A stretch of DNA of 14,764 nucleotides from Actinomycetes bacterium (GTDB lineage Bacteria > Actinomycetota > Actinomycetes > Actinomycetales > Cellulomonadaceae). The stretch spans positions 1-14,764 of the forward strand of contig JAEYUL010000001.1 in the NCBI GenBank assembly GCA_023432565.1, in the 5' to 3' direction. The first letter of the stretch is position 1, and each line of letters opens with the position of its first letter. This document shows, in pieces, positions 1 through 7,266 of the stretch. The translations under genes and the position numbers were made by a program. Below the pieces are notes generated by a model. That model had not been told where the DNA came from. It made no database searches and worked only from the letters and a program-made list of their open reading frames with translations.

Positions 1-34
1 GCATGGCTGCCGTCCGACTGACAAGGGAGTCACA

Positions 35-1366
35 GTGCGCAAGACCACTCGAAAGTTCCTGGCCGTCACGGCCGGGGTCGCGAGCATCGCCCTCCTGGCG
101 ACCGCTTGCTCCGACGACAACGGCGGCAGCGGCACCCCGACGAGCGGCGGCGAGACGAAGGGCGGCGACGACGCGACGCCGATCACCCTCACCGTCGCGA
201 CCTTCAACAACTTCGGGTACACCGACGAGCTGCTCGCCGAGTACACGAAGGAGCACCCGAACGTCACGGTCAAGCAGACGATCGCTGCCAAGTCCGAGGA
301 CGCGCGCACCAACCTGACGACCAAGCTCGCCGCCGGCGGCGCGGGCCTGGCCGACGTCGAGGCCATCGAGATCGACTGGCTCCCCGAGCTCGTGCAGTCG
401 GGCGACAAGTTCCTCGACCTGAACTCGGCGGACGTCGAGGGTCGCTGGCCCGAGTTCAAGACGAAGCCGGCCACGACGGCCAGCGGCGCGCTCATCGGCT
501 ACGGCACCGACGTCGGCCCCGAGGCCATCTGCTACCGCCAGGACCTCTTCGAGGCTGCCGGCCTCGAGAGCACGCCTGAGGCGGTCGCGGAGCTGCTCGG
601 CGGCGACGGCGCCACCTGGGACAAGTACTTCGAGGTCGGCAAGCAGTTCGTCGACAAGTCGGACAGCGCGTGGTTCGACTCGGCCAACGCCATCTACCAG
701 GGCATGGTCAACCAGCTCGAGGCGGCCTACGAGAACACGGACGGCACGCCGATCGCGCTCGCGGACAACTCGGCTGTCAAGGGCCTGTACGACACCGTCA
801 CGGGCGCCGACGTCCAGGAGCTCTCGGCTCACCTCGGCCAGTGGTCGGGTGACTGGGACGCCGCGTTCCAGAACAACGGCTTCGCGACGATGCTGTGCCC
901 GTCGTGGATGACCGGCCCGATCGAGGAGCGCGCCGGCGGCGTGACCGGCTGGAACATCGCCAACGTCTTCCCCGGCGGCGGCGGCAACTGGGGCGGCTCG
1001 TACCTGACCGTCCCGGCGGCCGGCAAGAACGCCGAGGCTGCCAAGGAGCTCGCCGCGTGGCTGACCTCGCCCGAGATCCAGGTCAAGGCGTTCCTCAACG
1101 CGGGTAACTTCCCGAGCCAGACCGAGGCCGCGAGCGACCCGGCTCTGACCGCCGCGACGAACGACTTCTTCAACAACGCCCCGACCGGCAAGATCTTCGG
1201 CGACCGCTACGCGGCCATCAAGGTCACCCCGTTCAAGGGCCCGAACTACTTCACGATCCACACCACCGTGACGGACGCCATCACCAAGGTCGACGTCGAC
1301 AAGTCGGCCGACCCGGCAGCTGCGTGGCAGGGTGCGCTCGACGCGTACAACGCGCTGGGTCTGTGA
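35..1366 (+). CDS. Sugar ABC transporter substrate-binding lipoprotein (CebE-like)
   Basis: This is a 443-residue extracellular solute-binding protein of a carbohydrate ABC importer; it should capture a sugar outside the membrane and hand it to the two permeases encoded downstream. The start is GTG, preceded by AAGGGAG at 23-29 with a 5-nt gap. A basic N-terminus (RKTTRK), a hydrophobic stretch (residues 8-24) and LLATAC with Cys25 form a lipoprotein signal; the -3 position is Ala rather than the usual Leu/Val, so the lipobox is slightly off consensus. An acidic/Gly-rich linker follows Cys25. The mature part begins ITLTVATFNNFGY and has family-typical blocks: a YGTDVGPEAICYRQDLFEAAG hinge region, a GNFPSQ segment and an aromatic-rich C-terminal lobe. 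Cello-oligosaccharide specificity is inferred from the CebF-like permease next door. The transporter ATPase is not encoded here; actinobacterial importers of this class commonly share MsiK. Confidence 0.93.
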   Translation: MRKTTRKFLAVTAGVASIALLATACSDDNGGSGTPTSGGETKGGDDATPITLTVATFNNFGYTDELLAEYTKEHPNVTVKQTIAAKSEDARTNLTTKLAAGGAGLADVEAIEIDWLPELVQSGDKFLDLNSADVEGRWPEFKTKPATTASGALIGYGTDVGPEAICYRQDLFEAAGLESTPEAVAELLGGDGATWDKYFEVGKQFVDKSDSAWFDSANAIYQGMVNQLEAAYENTDGTPIALADNSAVKGLYDTVTGADVQELSAHLGQWSGDWDAAFQNNGFATMLCPSWMTGPIEERAGGVTGWNIANVFPGGGGNWGGSYLTVPAAGKNAEAAKELAAWLTSPEIQVKAFLNAGNFPSQTEAASDPALTAATNDFFNNAPTGKIFGDRYAAIKVTPFKGPNYFTIHTTVTDAITKVDVDKSADPAAAWQGALDAYNALGL

Positions 1367-1371
1367 CCCCG

Positions 1372-1405
1372 GGTCAGGTCAGGCGCTCCGGCGCCTGACC
1401 TGACC
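1372..1405 (+). terminator. Perfect 15-bp hairpin after the binding-protein gene
   Basis: A left arm at 1372-1386 pairs perfectly with 1391-1405 around a TCCG tetraloop, starting 6 nt after the stop codon. There is no T-tract, so it is not a canonical intrinsic terminator. Between a binding-protein gene and its permeases, such hairpins commonly protect the upstream mRNA end or attenuate read-through, giving more binding protein than permease. That role is inferred. Confidence 0.6.
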
Positions 1406-1445
1406 AGCCGAGAGGTCGGCTGAGCCGGTCGGCCCCGGATCCGAG

Positions 1446-1500
1446 CGGCGCCCGGTAGGTGCCCTCCCCCATGGGGAACAAGGGCACCTACCGGGCGCCG
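1446..1500 (+). repeat. Perfect 20-bp inverted repeat, 15-nt loop
   Basis: The arms 1446-1465 and 1481-1500 are exact reverse complements. The loop at 1466-1480 contains the palindrome CCCCATGGGG. It is the second hairpin in the gap between the binding-protein gene and the first permease and ends about 28 nt before the permease start. It could be a processing or stabiliser structure, an attenuator, or one copy of a genome-wide intergenic repeat; the window has no second copy to decide. Confidence 0.75.
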
Positions 1501-1519
1501 TGTCCACTCACGCCGTCAT

Positions 1520-1526
1520 GAGGTGG
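1520..1526 (+). promoter_or_regulatory. Ribosome-binding site of the first permease
   Basis: GAGGTGG followed by TC and ATG at 1529. The same arrangement (GAGGTGGTCG then ATG) precedes the membrane protein gene at 10593. It decides for ATG 1529 over the in-frame GTG at 1523, which would lie inside the ribosome-binding site and has none of its own. Confidence 0.5.
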
Positions 1527-1528
1527 TC

Positions 1529-2566
1529 ATGTCCGTCCAGTCACCCGTCGAGCACGAGAGCGATCTCGCGCCGGCACCGCGGCAGCCTCGCCGCGTGGGC
1601 TTCTCCCAGACGCTCAGCCGCTGGGACGTCAAGGTCTCGCCCTACCTGTACATCTCGCCGTTCTTCATCCTCTTCTTCATCACGGGCCTGTTCCCGATCC
1701 TGTACACGGGCTACGTCTCCGTGCACCGGTGGCAGCTCCTGCAGGGCCAGGGCGACTTCGTCGGCTTCCAGAACTTCACCGACGTGTTCAAGCAGAAGGA
1801 CTTCTGGCTCTCCCTGCGCAACACCCTCTCGATCTTCGTCATCTCCTCGGTGCCGCAGGTCATCGCCGCGATCCTCATCGCCGCCCTGCTGGACCAGAAC
1901 CTGCGTGCCAAGACGTTCTGGCGCATGGGCGTGCTGCTGCCCTACGTCGTCGCACCCGTCGCGGTCGGTCTGATCTTCGGCCGCCTGTTCGCCGACCAGT
2001 CCGGTCTCATCAACTCGTGGCTCGGCGCGATCGGCATCGACCCCGTCATGTGGCACGTCGACCCGCTCGCGAGCCACATCGCGATCGCGTCCATGGTCAA
2101 CTTCCGATGGACCGGCTACAACGCGCTGATCTTCCTGGCGGCCATGCAGGCCGTCCCGCGCGAGCTGTACGAGGCAGCGATCATCGACGGCGCCGGCCGC
2201 GTGCGGCAGTTCTTCTCCGTCACCATCCCCCAGATCCGCGCCACGGTCATCTTCGTCGTCATCACCTCGACCATCGGTGGCCTGCAGATCTTCGACGAGC
2301 CGCGCGTGTTCGACCCCGCGGGCGCCGGTGGTGTCTCCCGCCAGTGGCTGACCACGACGCTCTACCTGTACAACACCGGCTGGAGCGGCCAGTACAACCT
2401 GGGCCGCGCTGCCGCGATCGCCTGGCTGCTGTTCCTGCTGATCCTGGTGATCGGCATGGTCAACTTCTTCGTGACGAAGCGCATCGCCACGGGCGACAGC
2501 TCGCCGTCCAAGAAGCAGATCAAGGCGGCCCAGAAGCGGTACGACGCGCAGAGGAAGTCCTCATGA
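1529..2566 (+). CDS. Sugar ABC transporter permease, MalF-type (CebF-like)
   Basis: A 345-residue inner-membrane permease of the MalF/CebF class. It forms half of the transmembrane channel with the next gene product. Hydrophobic segments lie near residues 40-64, 100-120, 133-152, 185-206, 237-255 and 293-315. The ATPase-coupling EAA loop is at 215-234, with the core E215-A-A-I-I-D-G-A222. The signature N-terminus RWDVKVSPYLYISPFF and the GLQIFDEP block strongly recall CebF of cellobiose/cellotriose importers; this is from memory, not a search. A long cytoplasmic N-terminal leader (about 35 residues) and a basic C-terminal tail (KKQIKAAQKRYDAQRKSS) flank the core. A start at GTG 1523 would add two residues, but ATG 1529 has the better-placed GAGG. 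The stop codon overlaps the next start as ATGA, so the two permeases are translationally coupled. Confidence 0.93.
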   Translation: MSVQSPVEHESDLAPAPRQPRRVGFSQTLSRWDVKVSPYLYISPFFILFFITGLFPILYTGYVSVHRWQLLQGQGDFVGFQNFTDVFKQKDFWLSLRNTLSIFVISSVPQVIAAILIAALLDQNLRAKTFWRMGVLLPYVVAPVAVGLIFGRLFADQSGLINSWLGAIGIDPVMWHVDPLASHIAIASMVNFRWTGYNALIFLAAMQAVPRELYEAAIIDGAGRVRQFFSVTIPQIRATVIFVVITSTIGGLQIFDEPRVFDPAGAGGVSRQWLTTTLYLYNTGWSGQYNLGRAAAIAWLLFLLILVIGMVNFFVTKRIATGDSSPSKKQIKAAQKRYDAQRKSS

Positions 2567-3477
2567 ACTCCATCCCCGCCATCGAGCAGGTCGCGGGCCG
2601 CGGCGCGGCGCGCGCCGCCGCACGCAAGCACGGCCGCAAGGTCGGCGGTTACGACCGTCGCCCGCGCCTGCTGAACTACATCCTGCTCGGGCTCGTCGTG
2701 GTGATCGGCCTCCTGCCGCTCTACTACACGCTCGTGATCGGCTCGTCCGACACGGTGTCCATCGCCCAGAAGCCGCTGCCGCAGTGGTACCCGGACGCGA
2801 GCCTGTTCACGAACTTCAAGAACGTGATCAACGCGCAGTCGTTCGACTTCTGGCAGGCCGTGTGGAACTCGGTCATCATCGCCGTCGTCGTCTCGGCGTC
2901 CACCGTCATCCTGTCGACGCTGGCCGGGTTCGCGTTCGCCAAGCTGCGCTTCCCGGGCCGCAAGGGCCTGCTCGTGTTCGTCATCGCCACGATGGCGATC
3001 CCGACCCAGCTCGGCGTCGTCCCGCTGTACATCATCATGTCGAAGCTCGAGTGGATCGGGCACCTGCAGGCGGTCATCGTGCCGTCGCTCGTCGGGGCGT
3101 TCGGCGTGTTCTGGATGACGCAGTACCTCGAGGAGGCGCTGCCGTACGAGCTCATCGAGGCGGCCCGAGTCGACGGCGCCTCGATGTTCCGCACGTTCTG
3201 GTCGATCGCCATGCCCGCCGCCCGGCCGGCAGCGGCGATGCTCGCGCTGTTCACGTTCGTCGCCCAGTGGGTCAACTTCTTCTGGCCGTCGATCGTCCTC
3301 AACAACCAGAACCCGACGCTGCCGCTGGCGATCCGCCTGCTGCAGCAGAACTACTTCGTGGACTACTCGTTGATCATGGCCGGCGTCTTCCTCATGACGT
3401 TGCCCCTGCTCATCCTGTTCGCGTTCGCCGGTCGCCAGCTGGTGGCAGGCATCATGGCCGGAGCAGTCAAGGGCTGA
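2563..3477 (+). CDS. Sugar ABC transporter permease, MalG-type (CebG-like)
   Basis: A 304-residue partner permease of the MalG/CebG class. The ATG at 2563 overlaps the preceding stop by 4 nt and has GAGGAAG at 2551-2557. The same reading frame stays open far upstream through the first permease, but those codons are antisense-like noise; the ATGA junction and the start of homology fix the start. Hydrophobic segments are near residues 38-60, 102-126, 136-158, 168-187, 222-244 and 268-290. The EAA loop is at 199-220 (E199-A-A-R-V-D-G-A206, then FWSIAMPAARP). About 35 residues of basic, Ala/Arg-rich cytoplasmic leader precede the first segment. It should pair with the first permease and a shared ATPase encoded elsewhere. 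Sugar identity (cellobiose-type) is inferred only. Confidence 0.93.
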   Translation: MNSIPAIEQVAGRGAARAAARKHGRKVGGYDRRPRLLNYILLGLVVVIGLLPLYYTLVIGSSDTVSIAQKPLPQWYPDASLFTNFKNVINAQSFDFWQAVWNSVIIAVVVSASTVILSTLAGFAFAKLRFPGRKGLLVFVIATMAIPTQLGVVPLYIIMSKLEWIGHLQAVIVPSLVGAFGVFWMTQYLEEALPYELIEAARVDGASMFRTFWSIAMPAARPAAAMLALFTFVAQWVNFFWPSIVLNNQNPTLPLAIRLLQQNYFVDYSLIMAGVFLMTLPLLILFAFAGRQLVAGIMAGAVKG

Positions 3478-3485
3478 CCGCCCAC

Positions 3486-3515
3486 GGTCGGGCCGGCGGC
3501 GTCGCCGGCCCGACC
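3486..3515 (+). terminator. Perfect 13-bp hairpin after the importer operon
   Basis: 3486-3498 pairs perfectly with 3503-3515 around GCGT, nine bases after the permease stop. A weaker 7-bp hairpin (3525-3531 with 3537-3543) follows. There is no T-run, as is common for actinobacterial hairpin terminators. It separates the importer transcript from the LacI gene, which has its own ribosome-binding site. Confidence 0.6.
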
Positions 3516-3583
3516 CCGGGCCTCGGGTGCCGGCCAGGCACCCCGGTCCGGCGGACTGCCGGCACACGAAAGGGAACTGACCG

Positions 3584-4630
3584 ATGGTGGTCGAGAACTC
3601 ACCCCTCGCCCTCGACGGCGACCGCCCGTCCGCGCCGACTCTCGAGCAGGTCGCGGAGCGTGCGGGTGTCTCACGCTCGACGGCGTCACGCGCGATCAAC
3701 GGAGGCCTGCGGGTCTCGCCCGACGCGCTCGCCGCGGTCGAAGCGGCAGTCGCCGAGCTCGGGTACACGCCCAACCGGGCCGCACGGTCCCTGGTGACCA
3801 AGCGCACCGACTCGATCGCGCTCGTGGTGCCCGAGCCCGACGAGCGCGTCCTGTCGGACCCGTTCTTCGCCGGCACCCTCAACGGCTTGAGCACCGCGCT
3901 CGCCGACTCCGACATCCAGGTGGTGCTCGTGATCGCCCGTCCGGGCGAGTCCGAGCGCACGGTGCGCTACCTGCGCAACGGGCACGTCGACGGCGCGATC
4001 GTCGTCTCCCACCACCGCACCGACGACCTCGACCGGGTGCTGCTGACGTCCCGCGTCCCCAACGTCTTCGTCGGGCGCCCCTTGTCCATCGACCCGCACG
4101 ACGTGCACTACGTCGACACCGACAACGTCGCCGGTGGCGAGCTGGCCGCGCGCCACCTCATCGAGCGCGGCGCGACGCGGATCGCGACGATCGCCGGCCC
4201 GCAGGACATGTCCGCGGGTGTCGACCGCCTCGTCGGATGGCGGTCGGCGGTCCGGCAGGCCGGTCTGTCCGACGACGCCGTGCTGCACGGCGACTTCACG
4301 CTCGCCTCCGGCGCACGCCTGGCGCACGAGCTCATCGAGCGGTACCCGGACGTCGACGGCCTGTTCATCGCCTCCGACCTCATGGCCGCCGGTGCGCTCG
4401 CGGCGTTCGCGGAGATCGGCAAGGACGTGCCGGGCGACATCAAGGTGGTGGGCTACGACAACATCGGTGTCGCAGCCTCGACCACGCCGCCGCTGACGAC
4501 TGTCGTCCAGCCGGTGGTCTCCATGGCACGCGCGGCGGGGAACCGTCTGCTCGCGCAGCTGCACGGAGAGCACCTGCCGCTCGAGCCGCTGATCTTCGCC
4601 CCCGAGCTCGTGGTGCGCGCCTCGGCCTGA
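3584..4630 (+). CDS. LacI-family transcriptional regulator (CebR-like)
   Basis: A 348-residue sugar-responsive repressor. The N-terminal helix-turn-helix and hinge helix lie at about residues 19-66: TLEQVAERAGVSRSTASRAI, then LGYTPNRAARSLVTKRT. The ligand-binding core follows from IALVVPE onward, with the family landmarks VDGAIVVS, GELAARHLIERGATRIATI, GLFIASDLMAAGAL and KVVGYDN. The start is ATG with GAAAGGGA at 3568-3575 and an 8-nt gap. Its position directly downstream of the importer suggests it represses that operon and is released by the imported sugar or a breakdown product. The importer's operator would lie upstream of position 1, outside this window, so no operator can be assigned. 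No palindrome of the CebR type (inverted GGGAGC-like) was found between 3478 and 3583. Confidence 0.93.
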   Translation: MVVENSPLALDGDRPSAPTLEQVAERAGVSRSTASRAINGGLRVSPDALAAVEAAVAELGYTPNRAARSLVTKRTDSIALVVPEPDERVLSDPFFAGTLNGLSTALADSDIQVVLVIARPGESERTVRYLRNGHVDGAIVVSHHRTDDLDRVLLTSRVPNVFVGRPLSIDPHDVHYVDTDNVAGGELAARHLIERGATRIATIAGPQDMSAGVDRLVGWRSAVRQAGLSDDAVLHGDFTLASGARLAHELIERYPDVDGLFIASDLMAAGALAAFAEIGKDVPGDIKVVGYDNIGVAASTTPPLTTVVQPVVSMARAAGNRLLAQLHGEHLPLEPLIFAPELVVRASA

Positions 4631-4746
4631 GCTGCGCAGAGGGACCCGTACGTCCACCGAGGCGTCTCCGTGCTCGCCTGCGCCCGGGCAGGGCAGGGCG
4701 GGCGGTGCGCCCGTGCGCGTCGTCGTGCGACCTCTCGCGCGTCTGG

Positions 4747-4752
4747 CAGAGT
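4747..4752 (+). promoter_or_regulatory. Candidate -10 of a leaderless promoter for glutamate dehydrogenase
   Basis: CAGAGT ends 6 nt before GTG 4759, placing a transcription start at about the first base of the start codon. There is no Shine-Dalgarno match upstream. The hexamer keeps the second-position A and last T of TANNNT but lacks the first T, and no convincing -35 is seen. The 4631-4758 gap holds nothing else recognisable. Confidence 0.25.
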
Positions 4753-4758
4753 GGCCGC

Positions 4759-6000
4759 GTGACGTCGCCGCTGACCACAGCCCTCGCCCAGCTCTCCTCC
4801 GCCGTCGAGATCCTGGGCTACTCCCCCGGCCTGCACGAGATGCTCGCCACCCCCCGCCGCGAGATGCACGTCGCCGTGCCCCTGCGGCGCGACTCGGGCG
4901 AGATCGTGCTGCACCGCGGCTACCGCGTGCAGCACAACATCTCGCGCGGTCCCGGCAAGGGCGGGCTGCGCTACTCCGCGGGGGTCGACATCGACGAGGT
5001 CCGCGCGCTCGCCATGTGGATGACCTGGAAGTGCGCTGTGGTCGACGTGCCGTACGGCGGTGCGAAGGGCGGCGTCGCGATCGACCCGCGGCAGTTCTCC
5101 AGCGCCGAGCTCGAGCGGGTGACCCGCCGCTACACCTCGGAGATCATGCCGATCATCGGTCCCGAGCGGGACATCATGGCGCCGGACATCGGCACCGACG
5201 AGCAGACGATGGCGTGGGTCATGGACACGTACTCGGTCAACCTCGGCTACACGATCGCGGGCGTCACGACCGGCAAGCCTCTTCCCGTCGGAGGGTCCCT
5301 GGGCAGGGCGACCGCCACGGGCCGTGGCGTCGTGCACGCGGCCGCCGCGGCGCTCGCCGACGATGGCGTCGACCTCGCCGAGGTGCGCGCTGCGGTGCAG
5401 GGCTTCGGCAAGGTCGGGTCGCACGCGGCGCGGTGGCTGCACGAGGCGGGCACGCGCGTCGTCGCGGTGACGGACGTCGACGGTGGCACGCGCAACGACG
5501 ACGGCCTCGACGTCCCGGCGCTGCTGGCGCACGTCGCCGACGGCGGGGCCGTCGGCGACTTCGAGGGCGGGACCCCCGTCTCGAACGACGAGATCTTCGC
5601 GCTCGACGTCGAGCTGCTCATCCCGGCGGCCGTCGAGGGCGTCATCGACGAGGAGACGGCTCGGGGAATCAAGGCGCGTTGGGTCGTGGAGGGCGCCAAC
5701 GGGCCGACCACCCCCGAGGGCGACCGGGTGCTCGCCGAGCGCGGCGTCGTCGTCGTCCCGGACATCCTCGCGAACGCCGGCGGTGTCGTCGTCTCGTACT
5801 TCGAGTGGGTGCAGGCCAACCAGGCCTACTGGTGGACCGCGGAGGAGATCGCCGAGCGACTCGCGCAGCGCATGCACGCGGCGTACGCGGCCGTGGCGCA
5901 GACAGCGCGTGAGCAGTCGCTCTCGATGCGCGACGCCGCACTGGCCATCGGGGTGCGCCGGGTGGCGGAGGCGCACCAGATCCGCGGCCTGTACCCCTGA
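4759..6000 (+). CDS. Glutamate dehydrogenase (Glu/Leu/Phe/Val dehydrogenase family)
   Basis: A 413-residue cytoplasmic amino-acid dehydrogenase, the usual length for the short hexameric class. It interconverts glutamate and 2-oxoglutarate plus ammonium. The N-terminal substrate domain shows the Lys triad: K67 (GPGKGGLR), K91 (MTWKCAVVD) and the catalytic K103 in PYGGAKGGV, plus catalytic D143 in APDIGT. The C-terminal Rossmann domain has GFGKVG at 215-220, with D239 at the end of the second strand (VVAVTD), which favours NAD over NADP by inference. The start is GTG; the first residues (SPLTTALAQLSSAVEILG) already match the family's N-terminal helix, so no longer start is needed. No Shine-Dalgarno is visible, so leaderless initiation is possible. 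It is not obviously tied to the importer; it runs convergently into the META-domain gene with only 15 bp between stops. Confidence 0.93.
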   Translation: MTSPLTTALAQLSSAVEILGYSPGLHEMLATPRREMHVAVPLRRDSGEIVLHRGYRVQHNISRGPGKGGLRYSAGVDIDEVRALAMWMTWKCAVVDVPYGGAKGGVAIDPRQFSSAELERVTRRYTSEIMPIIGPERDIMAPDIGTDEQTMAWVMDTYSVNLGYTIAGVTTGKPLPVGGSLGRATATGRGVVHAAAAALADDGVDLAEVRAAVQGFGKVGSHAARWLHEAGTRVVAVTDVDGGTRNDDGLDVPALLAHVADGGAVGDFEGGTPVSNDEIFALDVELLIPAAVEGVIDEETARGIKARWVVEGANGPTTPEGDRVLAERGVVVVPDILANAGGVVVSYFEWVQANQAYWWTAEEIAERLAQRMHAAYAAVAQTAREQSLSMRDAALAIGVRRVAEAHQIRGLYP

Positions 6001-6015
6001 CCGCGCGGCGCGGCG

Positions 6016-6456
6016 TCAGCGGTCGCGCGCGTCGGCGACGACACGAGTGAGCTGCAGCCGCTCGCCGGACGGGGCGACCAGCTCGACGACGGGCGCCGCC
6101 GCGCCCACGACGCGCTCACGCACCGGGTCCGCCGCGGCCTGGACGGTGCCGTCGGCGGAACGCAGCTCCAGCGGGCCGCCGAGCAGCCGCAGCAGCTCGG
6201 CCTCCTGGCGCATCGCGGCGGGCGGGCCGGCCACGCGCGTCGAGGCGATCGGCCCGAGCACCAGGCGGTCGGCGTCGATCGACCACGTCCCCCGGAACCG
6301 GTTCACGCCGCCGGTGCCGTAGACCTGACCGTCGCCGTCGAACGTCAGCCACGCGCCGCGGGGCGGATCGGCCGCGGCGTCCGAGCCGTCGTCCGCGTCC
6401 GACGCGGCGGCGCGCGTGCGCACGCTCACGCTCCACTCCCCCACGAGTCGCAGCAT
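6016..6456 (-). CDS. META-domain (HslJ-like) small protein lacking the conserved cysteines
   Basis: A 146-residue protein built around one META/HslJ-type fold. It opens with LVGEWSV at residue 4, continues with WLTFDGDGQVYGTGGVNRFRG and ILGP-like RLVLGPIASTRVAG, then an acidic helix (AMRQEAELLRLL) and a final strand-rich part ending VVELVAPSGERLQLTRV. In HslJ relatives the two middle motifs read GCN and TRMAC; here both Cys are replaced (GVN, TRVAG). There is no signal peptide or lipobox, so it is predicted to be cytoplasmic, unlike many META proteins; a disulfide would not be expected there. A disordered acidic linker (residues 16-31) is inserted early. Function is unknown. It is the last gene of the minus-strand haem block, 66 nt after hemQ, but has a possible leaderless promoter of its own. 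Confidence 0.75.
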   Translation of the reverse strand: MLRLVGEWSVSVRTRAAASDADDGSDAAADPPRGAWLTFDGDGQVYGTGGVNRFRGTWSIDADRLVLGPIASTRVAGPPAAMRQEAELLRLLGGPLELRSADGTVQAAADPVRERVVGAAAPVVELVAPSGERLQLTRVVADARDR

Positions 6457-6462
6457 GAGCCG

Positions 6463-6468
6463 ATCATG
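6463..6468 (-). promoter_or_regulatory. Candidate leaderless -10 for the META-domain gene
   Basis: On the minus strand CATGAT ends 6 nt before ATG 6456, and no ribosome-binding site is present. The surrounding ATGATCG closely matches the same position in front of hemH (GATGATCG, 6 nt, GTG). No clear -35 is seen. Confidence 0.3.
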
Positions 6469-6521
6469 GCACCGGCCGGGTGCGTGAGCCCGTCGGCCGC
6501 ACGCGTCGGCCTGCCGGGTGC

Positions 6522-6539
6522 GTCAGCCCACCGGCTGAC
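6522..6539 (-). terminator. Small hairpin over the hemQ stop codon
   Basis: GTCAGCC at 6522-6528 pairs with GGCTGAC at 6533-6539 around a 4-nt loop; the arm contains the hemQ stop codon. A near-identical 17-bp direct repeat pair (6475-6491 and 6513-6529, 16 of 17 bases equal) lies just downstream on the minus strand. There is no T-run. It is a weak terminator candidate. Confidence 0.25.
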
Positions 6540-7221
6540 GGTCCGCCCACGACTCGAGGGTCGTGCGCGGGCCGGTGTAGAACGGGATCTCCTCGCGGAC
6601 GTGCCGGCGCGCCTCGACCGCCCGCAGCTCGCGCATGAGGTCGACGATGCGGTGCAGCTCGGCCGCCTCGAACGCCAGGATCCACTCGTAGTCACCCAGG
6701 GCGAACGACGAGACCGTGTTGGCGCGCACGTCCGGGTAGTCGCGCGCGGCGTGCCCGTGCTCGACGAGCATGCGGCGCCGATCCTCCTCGGGCAGGACGT
6801 ACCAGTCGTACGAGCGCACGAACGGGTACACGCACAGGTAGTCGCCGGCCTCCTCGCCCGCGAGGAACGCGGGCACGTGACGGCGGTTGAACTCGGCGGC
6901 GCGGTGCAGGCCCACGACCGACCAGACCGGCAGCAGGTGGCGACCGAGGTCGCTGCGGCGCAGCCGCTGGTAGGCACCCTGGACCTGCTCGACGGTCTCG
7001 GCGTGCCACCAGACCATCAGGTCGGCGTCGGCGCGCAGGCCCGCGACGTCGTACCAGCCGCGGACGACGAGCCCGCGGTCCTCGGCGACCGCCGAGAGCG
7101 CCTGGGCGATCAGCTCGGCGCGCTCGTCGTCGTCGGCGGGAAGCACCTCCTCCAGCGCGAAGACCGACCACATGGTGTAGCGGATCGTGGAGTTGAGCGC
7201 CTCGTGGTCGACGTCGGTCAC
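6523..7221 (-). CDS. hemQ: Coproheme decarboxylase HemQ (ChdC, chlorite-dismutase family)
   Basis: A 232-residue member of the chlorite-dismutase fold. It catalyses the last step of coproporphyrin-dependent haem synthesis: peroxide-driven decarboxylation of two propionates of coproheme to vinyls, giving haem b. Key positions fit the actinobacterial enzyme: distal H115 (RRHVPAF), substrate Y132 (VYPFVRS, 17 residues later, the same spacing as H118/Y135 recalled for the Corynebacterium enzyme) and proximal H155 (VEHGHAARDYPDV). The N-terminus NSTIRYTMWSVFAL is typical. The start is GTG with GAGGAAGG and a 7-nt gap, a strong signal. It follows hemH after 45 nt on the same strand, so the two are almost certainly co-transcribed and act in sequence. 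Length and motifs are complete. Confidence 0.96.
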   Translation of the reverse strand: MTDVDHEALNSTIRYTMWSVFALEEVLPADDDERAELIAQALSAVAEDRGLVVRGWYDVAGLRADADLMVWWHAETVEQVQGAYQRLRRSDLGRHLLPVWSVVGLHRAAEFNRRHVPAFLAGEEAGDYLCVYPFVRSYDWYVLPEEDRRRMLVEHGHAARDYPDVRANTVSSFALGDYEWILAFEAAELHRIVDLMRELRAVEARRHVREEIPFYTGPRTTLESWADRQPVG

Positions 7222-7266
7222 GCGGGGTCCTTCCTCGGTGCGGTGCGGTGCGTGTGCGAGCGGTGG

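Noticed and set aside
3478..3583. Possible LacI operator between the permease and regulator genes
   Set aside because: The inverted repeats here are GC-only long-stem hairpins better explained as terminators; no LacI-type short central-CG palindrome with flanking A/T was found.
2362..3960. Very long open frames antisense to the importer, and similarly 4453-5976 and 6466-9717
   Set aside because: Arg/His/Asp-rich composition and exact antisense overlap with well-recognised genes; typical of third-position GC bias, not real genes.
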